This document shows positions 5,374 to 7,752 of a DNA stretch of 7,752 nucleotides, one piece after another (positions within the stretch are counted from its first letter, which is position 1; each line of letters starts with the position of its first letter). A program made the position numbers and the translations under genes. The DNA comes from Methanobacteriota archaeon (GTDB taxonomy: Archaea > Hydrothermarchaeota > Hydrothermarchaeia > Hydrothermarchaeales > BMS3B). The stretch is from NCBI GenBank assembly GCA_013152995.1, contig JAADFH010000060.1:1-7752 (forward strand). The letters are read 5' to 3'. The notes beneath the pieces are model-generated. The model worked only from the letters and a program-made list of their open reading frames with translations, was not told where the DNA came from and did not search any database.

Positions 5374-6900
5374 TTAGTAGCGCGAGAATATCTTTTTCAG
5401 CAGGGAGTTGAGCTCCTGCCTGCGCTGTCTTCTCCTCCTCTCGTGCACCACCTCCACCCCGGCGCCGCCGTGTCTGGAGCGCTTCACCCTGATGCGCACG
5501 AATATGGGCTGCTCCACAACCTCGCCAACAATCAGCGCCGTCCCCGGCTCAAGCTGCCTGATTTCCTCCTCCATCTCCTGGGTGAAGCCCTCTATGCTCT
5601 GGCTTATCGCCCTGAGGTCGTTGGGGTTGGTGACCTTGAGTATTATCTGGGTGTTGCACTGGCTGAGGACGCTCTTGTCAATCCTTGCGGGGCGCTGGGT
5701 TACCACGCACAGCCCCATGCCGAACTTTCTGCCCTCACTTGCTATCGTCCTGAGCACCTTGTTGCAGGCTCTGGTGCCGAAGCCGCGCTCGGGTGCGAAG
5801 TTGTGCGCCTCCTCTATCAGGAACAGCAGCGGCGGCACCTTGCCCCTCTTGCGGTCCTCAAAGATTTCGGTTGCCACCCGTGAAACCACCAGGTCCTGAA
5901 TCTCGGGCTGCACACCCCTGAGGTTTATGATGGAGCACACACCGGGACGAACCAGCTCTGTGGTCTTAACCGGGGTGCCCTCAAATATCCTGCTCTCCTT
6001 CAGCATCTCCAGCGCTGTGAGCAGGTTCCACTTTGCCTTGCTCTCATGCTCCTGCACTATGCCTATGATGTCGTCTATGGTGTACCTGCCGTAGCTCTTC
6101 ACAGCCTTGAGCGCCTCAAAGAGTATCCCGCGCTGGGTGTCGGTTATCTTCGCCGGCAGCATCTCCACGAACTCACTTATGCTGAGCCGGGTTATGTCAA
6201 GGCTGAGCTTGCGGTCTGCCTGGGGATTTATGCTGTGGCTGGGTGTGTATTCCACCACACCCTCATAGCCCTTTGGCGAGACCCTGTACTTCTCCATCAG
6301 CGCCAGCTCTTTCTGGCTGTCGTTGGGGTACCTCAGGGAGGCGTACTCGCCGTGGGGGTCCACTATAACCACGGGCACCCTCTTCTCCAGGAGCTCCTCC
6401 ACCAGCACACCAACGGTGTAGCTCTTGCCCGCTCCAGTCTTCGCAAGCACGGCGATGTGCTTCTGCACCAGCTTATTGGGGTTGAGATATACAGGTATCT
6501 CGTCCCTCCCGCCAAGGGTGCCTATGTATATGCCGTTGCGGCTGCCGAGCCTGAGACTGCGCTGAATTATGCCCGCGTCTGCCAGGTAGACCCTCTCCCC
6601 GGGCTTGAAGGGGATTCTGGGCACCCTGAGCACACCCTCGCTGCTTATGTACCCTATAACCTTTGCCTTGGCGATTATCCTCTCGTCCTGCTCCTTTGGC
6701 TCAGCGGCACCTGTTATCGCATTCAGGGAGTAGAGCTCGTTGTACCTCTTTATGCTTTTCACCTGCGCCAGAACCCAGCCGTAGCGCTCGTGCTTTATCT
6801 TTACGTAATCCCCCCTCTCCAGACCAGCGGTGCTGGACACAAGAAAGTTGAACTCTCCATGTCCGACCTCGCCGAATATCATCCCCACGATTTTCTGCAT
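5374..6900 (-). CDS. herA: HerA-family bipolar DNA translocase/helicase ATPase
   Basis: Complete 508-residue hexameric AAA+/FtsK-superfamily ATPase of the HerA type. In archaea HerA drives DNA along the NurA nuclease during double-strand break end resection with Mre11-Rad50. Domain order: N-terminal HAS-barrel (about 1-95, starting MIFGEVGHGEFNF); Walker A AKTGAGKS (153-160); D-P-H-G-E-Y after strand 2 (181-186); Walker B LLFLIEEAHNFAP (358-370) with acidic E363/E364; REGRKFG-type segment here SEGRKFGMGL (388-397); sensor TQRP (401-404); and a basic C-terminal tail (RRRRQRRQ). The length matches family members. The start at ATG 6900 fits a leaderless promoter. Unusually for archaea, no nurA, mre11 or rad50 is adjacent; the neighbours are a surface protein and a TrpB2 gene. 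It may be the cell's HerA at a detached locus or a paralogue. HerA-nuclease defence pairs exist, but no partner nuclease is seen here. Confidence 0.93.
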   Translation of the reverse strand: MQKIVGMIFGEVGHGEFNFLVSSTAGLERGDYVKIKHERYGWVLAQVKSIKRYNELYSLNAITGAAEPKEQDERIIAKAKVIGYISSEGVLRVPRIPFKPGERVYLADAGIIQRSLRLGSRNGIYIGTLGGRDEIPVYLNPNKLVQKHIAVLAKTGAGKSYTVGVLVEELLEKRVPVVIVDPHGEYASLRYPNDSQKELALMEKYRVSPKGYEGVVEYTPSHSINPQADRKLSLDITRLSISEFVEMLPAKITDTQRGILFEALKAVKSYGRYTIDDIIGIVQEHESKAKWNLLTALEMLKESRIFEGTPVKTTELVRPGVCSIINLRGVQPEIQDLVVSRVATEIFEDRKRGKVPPLLFLIEEAHNFAPERGFGTRACNKVLRTIASEGRKFGMGLCVVTQRPARIDKSVLSQCNTQIILKVTNPNDLRAISQSIEGFTQEMEEEIRQLEPGTALIVGEVVEQPIFVRIRVKRSRHGGAGVEVVHERRRRQRRQELNSLLKKIFSRY

Positions 6901-6914
6901 GTGTTACTCTCAGC

Positions 6915-6936
6915 AGGGGCATAGATAAACCTTGCG
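6915..6936 (-). promoter_or_regulatory. herA core promoter (BRE and TATA), leaderless
   Basis: The minus strand reads CGCAAGG then TTTATCTA, a purine-rich BRE-like element followed by a good TATA box centred near 6926-6927. That is about 26 bases before the herA ATG at 6900, so transcription should start at or within a base or two of the start codon. No Shine-Dalgarno sequence lies upstream of the ATG, in agreement. Confidence 0.6.
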
Positions 6937-6948
6937 AGAATGCCGGGG

Positions 6949-6962
6949 ATGGCATGTGCCAT
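6949..6962. repeat. Inverted repeat ATGGCA-TG-TGCCAT upstream of the herA promoter
   Basis: ATGGCA (6949-6954) and TGCCAT (6957-6962) are perfect inverted copies with a two-base centre. Another TGCC at 6941-6944 can pair with GGCA at 6951-6954. The repeat sits about 15 bases upstream of the herA BRE/TATA and 34 bases beyond the TrpB2 stop. The two-base centre suits a dimeric DNA-binding protein better than an RNA hairpin, and no T tract follows, so an operator is more likely than a terminator. It may be chance. Confidence 0.35.
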
Positions 6963-6996
6963 TATCCAGCACCGGGAATTTCAGCAGGCACCCGCT

Positions 6997-7752
6997 TCAC
7001 TTCGCCTTCTCCTGCTTCAGCCTGCCGCTCAGGTAGTCGCTGTACCCCTGCAGGTCAAGCAGCCCGTGCCCTGAGAAGTTGAACACTATTGTAAGCTCCT
7101 CATCCTTCCGCTTGCACTCCATGGCTATGTCTATGGCTGCGCGCACCGCATGGCAGGTTTCCGGAGCTGGAATCACACCCTCCGTCCTGGCAAATATCCT
7201 GCCAGCCTCAAAGGTGCTGGTCTGCTCGTAAGCCACAGCCTCTATGTAGCCCTTATCGTATAGCAGGCACAGCGAGGGCGCATCGCCGTGGTAGCGCAGC
7301 CCACCGGCATGAATCGGCGAGGGCACGAAGTCGTGACCGAGGGTGTACATCTTCAGCAGGGGCGTCATCCCTGCGGTGTCTCCGTAGTCGTACCTGTACT
7401 CCCCCTTCGTCAGCGTGGGGCAGGCGGTGGGCTCAACACCTATGAACCTGACCTCGTCCTGCTCTCCCCTGAGCTTCCTGCCCAGCATCGGATACGCAAA
7501 GCCTGCAAAGTTGCTCCCGCCGCCCACGCAGCCTATCATCACATCAGGCGTAACGTCCAGCTTCTCAAGCTGCAGCAGCAGCTCCTGCCCTATTATGGTC
7601 TGGTGGAGCAGCACGTGGTTAAGCACAGAGCCCAGCGAGTACTTGGTGTTCTCATTCTTCACCGCCATCTCTATAGCCTCGCTTATCGCTATGCCCAGGC
7701 TGCCGGGATGCTCCGGATTCTCTGCCCTGAGCCTGCGCCCGTAGTCTGTGAG
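6997..7752 (-). CDS. trpB2: Tryptophan synthase beta chain, TrpB2 type, C-terminal part (5' end outside window)
   Basis: PLP enzyme that joins indole and serine to make tryptophan. The window holds the last 251 residues; the frame is open to the right edge, so the first Met seen inside (7668) is not the start. The sequence [18 protein letters not shown] near the left of the fragment and the [17 protein letters not shown] segment are characteristic of the long TrpEb_2/TrpB2 subgroup rather than TrpB1. Family landmarks are HQTIIGQE, the PLP-phosphate loop GGGSN (about fragment residues 77-81), AGGLRYHGD, and the C-terminal [14 protein letters not shown]. The PLP-binding lysine lies outside the window. 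No trpA follows: herA is next, 96 bases downstream with its own promoter. TrpB2 enzymes often act without TrpA, possibly salvaging indole. Complete reaction specificity cannot be judged from the fragment. Confidence 0.93.
   Translation of the reverse strand, partial: LTDYGRRLRAENPEHPGSLGIAISEAIEMAVKNENTKYSLGSVLNHVLLHQTIIGQELLLQLEKLDVTPDVMIGCVGGGSNFAGFAYPMLGRKLRGEQDEVRFIGVEPTACPTLTKGEYRYDYGDTAGMTPLLKMYTLGHDFVPSPIHAGGLRYHGDAPSLCLLYDKGYIEAVAYEQTSTFEAGRIFARTEGVIPAPETCHAVRAAIDIAMECKRKDEELTIVFNFSGHGLLDLQGYSDYLSGRLKQEKAK

Noticed and set aside
5374..6900. HerA-based antiphage defence system
   Set aside because: Such systems pair HerA with SIR2, DUF4297 or another nuclease gene alongside. No such partner is present; the neighbours are a surface protein and a tryptophan synthase.
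6046..6924. 292-codon open frame on the plus strand opposite herA
   Set aside because: It lies antisense to conserved HerA sequence, including the Walker A region. The product has no recognisable motif, and the frame ends within the herA promoter.
1..7752. tRNA, rRNA, CRISPR arrays, insertion sequences or integrase sites
   Set aside because: Reading both strands showed no spaced direct repeats, cloverleaf-like segments, transposase motifs or terminal inverted repeats. Nearly all the sequence is accounted for by genes.

Overview
The window looks like chromosomal core sequence from a GC-rich archaeon, most likely a euryarchaeote. I infer this from the gene content: a HerA-family DNA-translocating ATPase, an HdrB/HdrC pair, an FtsJ/RlmE rRNA methyltransferase and a TrpB2-type tryptophan synthase beta chain. 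TATA-like boxes about 25-28 bases upstream of start codons, with little or no leader, point the same way. The genus cannot be fixed from the sequence alone. No tRNA, rRNA, CRISPR array, transposase or phage gene is visible.

Layout, left to right: a PfkB-family sugar/nucleoside kinase (minus, cut by the left edge); a 62-base divergent promoter region; a DUF72 TIM-barrel protein (plus); a coupled pair on the minus strand, transcribed hdrB then hdrC, whose end overlaps the end of DUF72 by 11 bases; a short divergent promoter region; rlmE (plus), broken by a one-base frameshift near its end; two plus-strand ORFs (3214-3624 and 3621-5324) that read best as one large membrane-anchored surface protein split by a second one-base frameshift; a convergent junction; an orphan herA (minus) with a well-placed leaderless promoter; and a TrpB2 gene (minus) cut by the right edge.

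Most genes are single housekeeping or metabolic units, and I see no multi-gene defence or biosynthetic system. The least explained element is the surface protein. Once the frames are joined it has a signal peptide, two Ig-like domains, a probable seven-bladed beta-propeller, one membrane helix and a helical cytoplasmic domain of about 200 residues. Every N-glycosylation sequon lies before the membrane helix. It shares a transcription unit with rlmE.

The two frameshifts lie about 450 bases apart in one transcription unit and have opposite sign (one extra base, one missing base). They may be assembly or sequencing errors, or real lesions. The reads should be checked before either gene is called broken.
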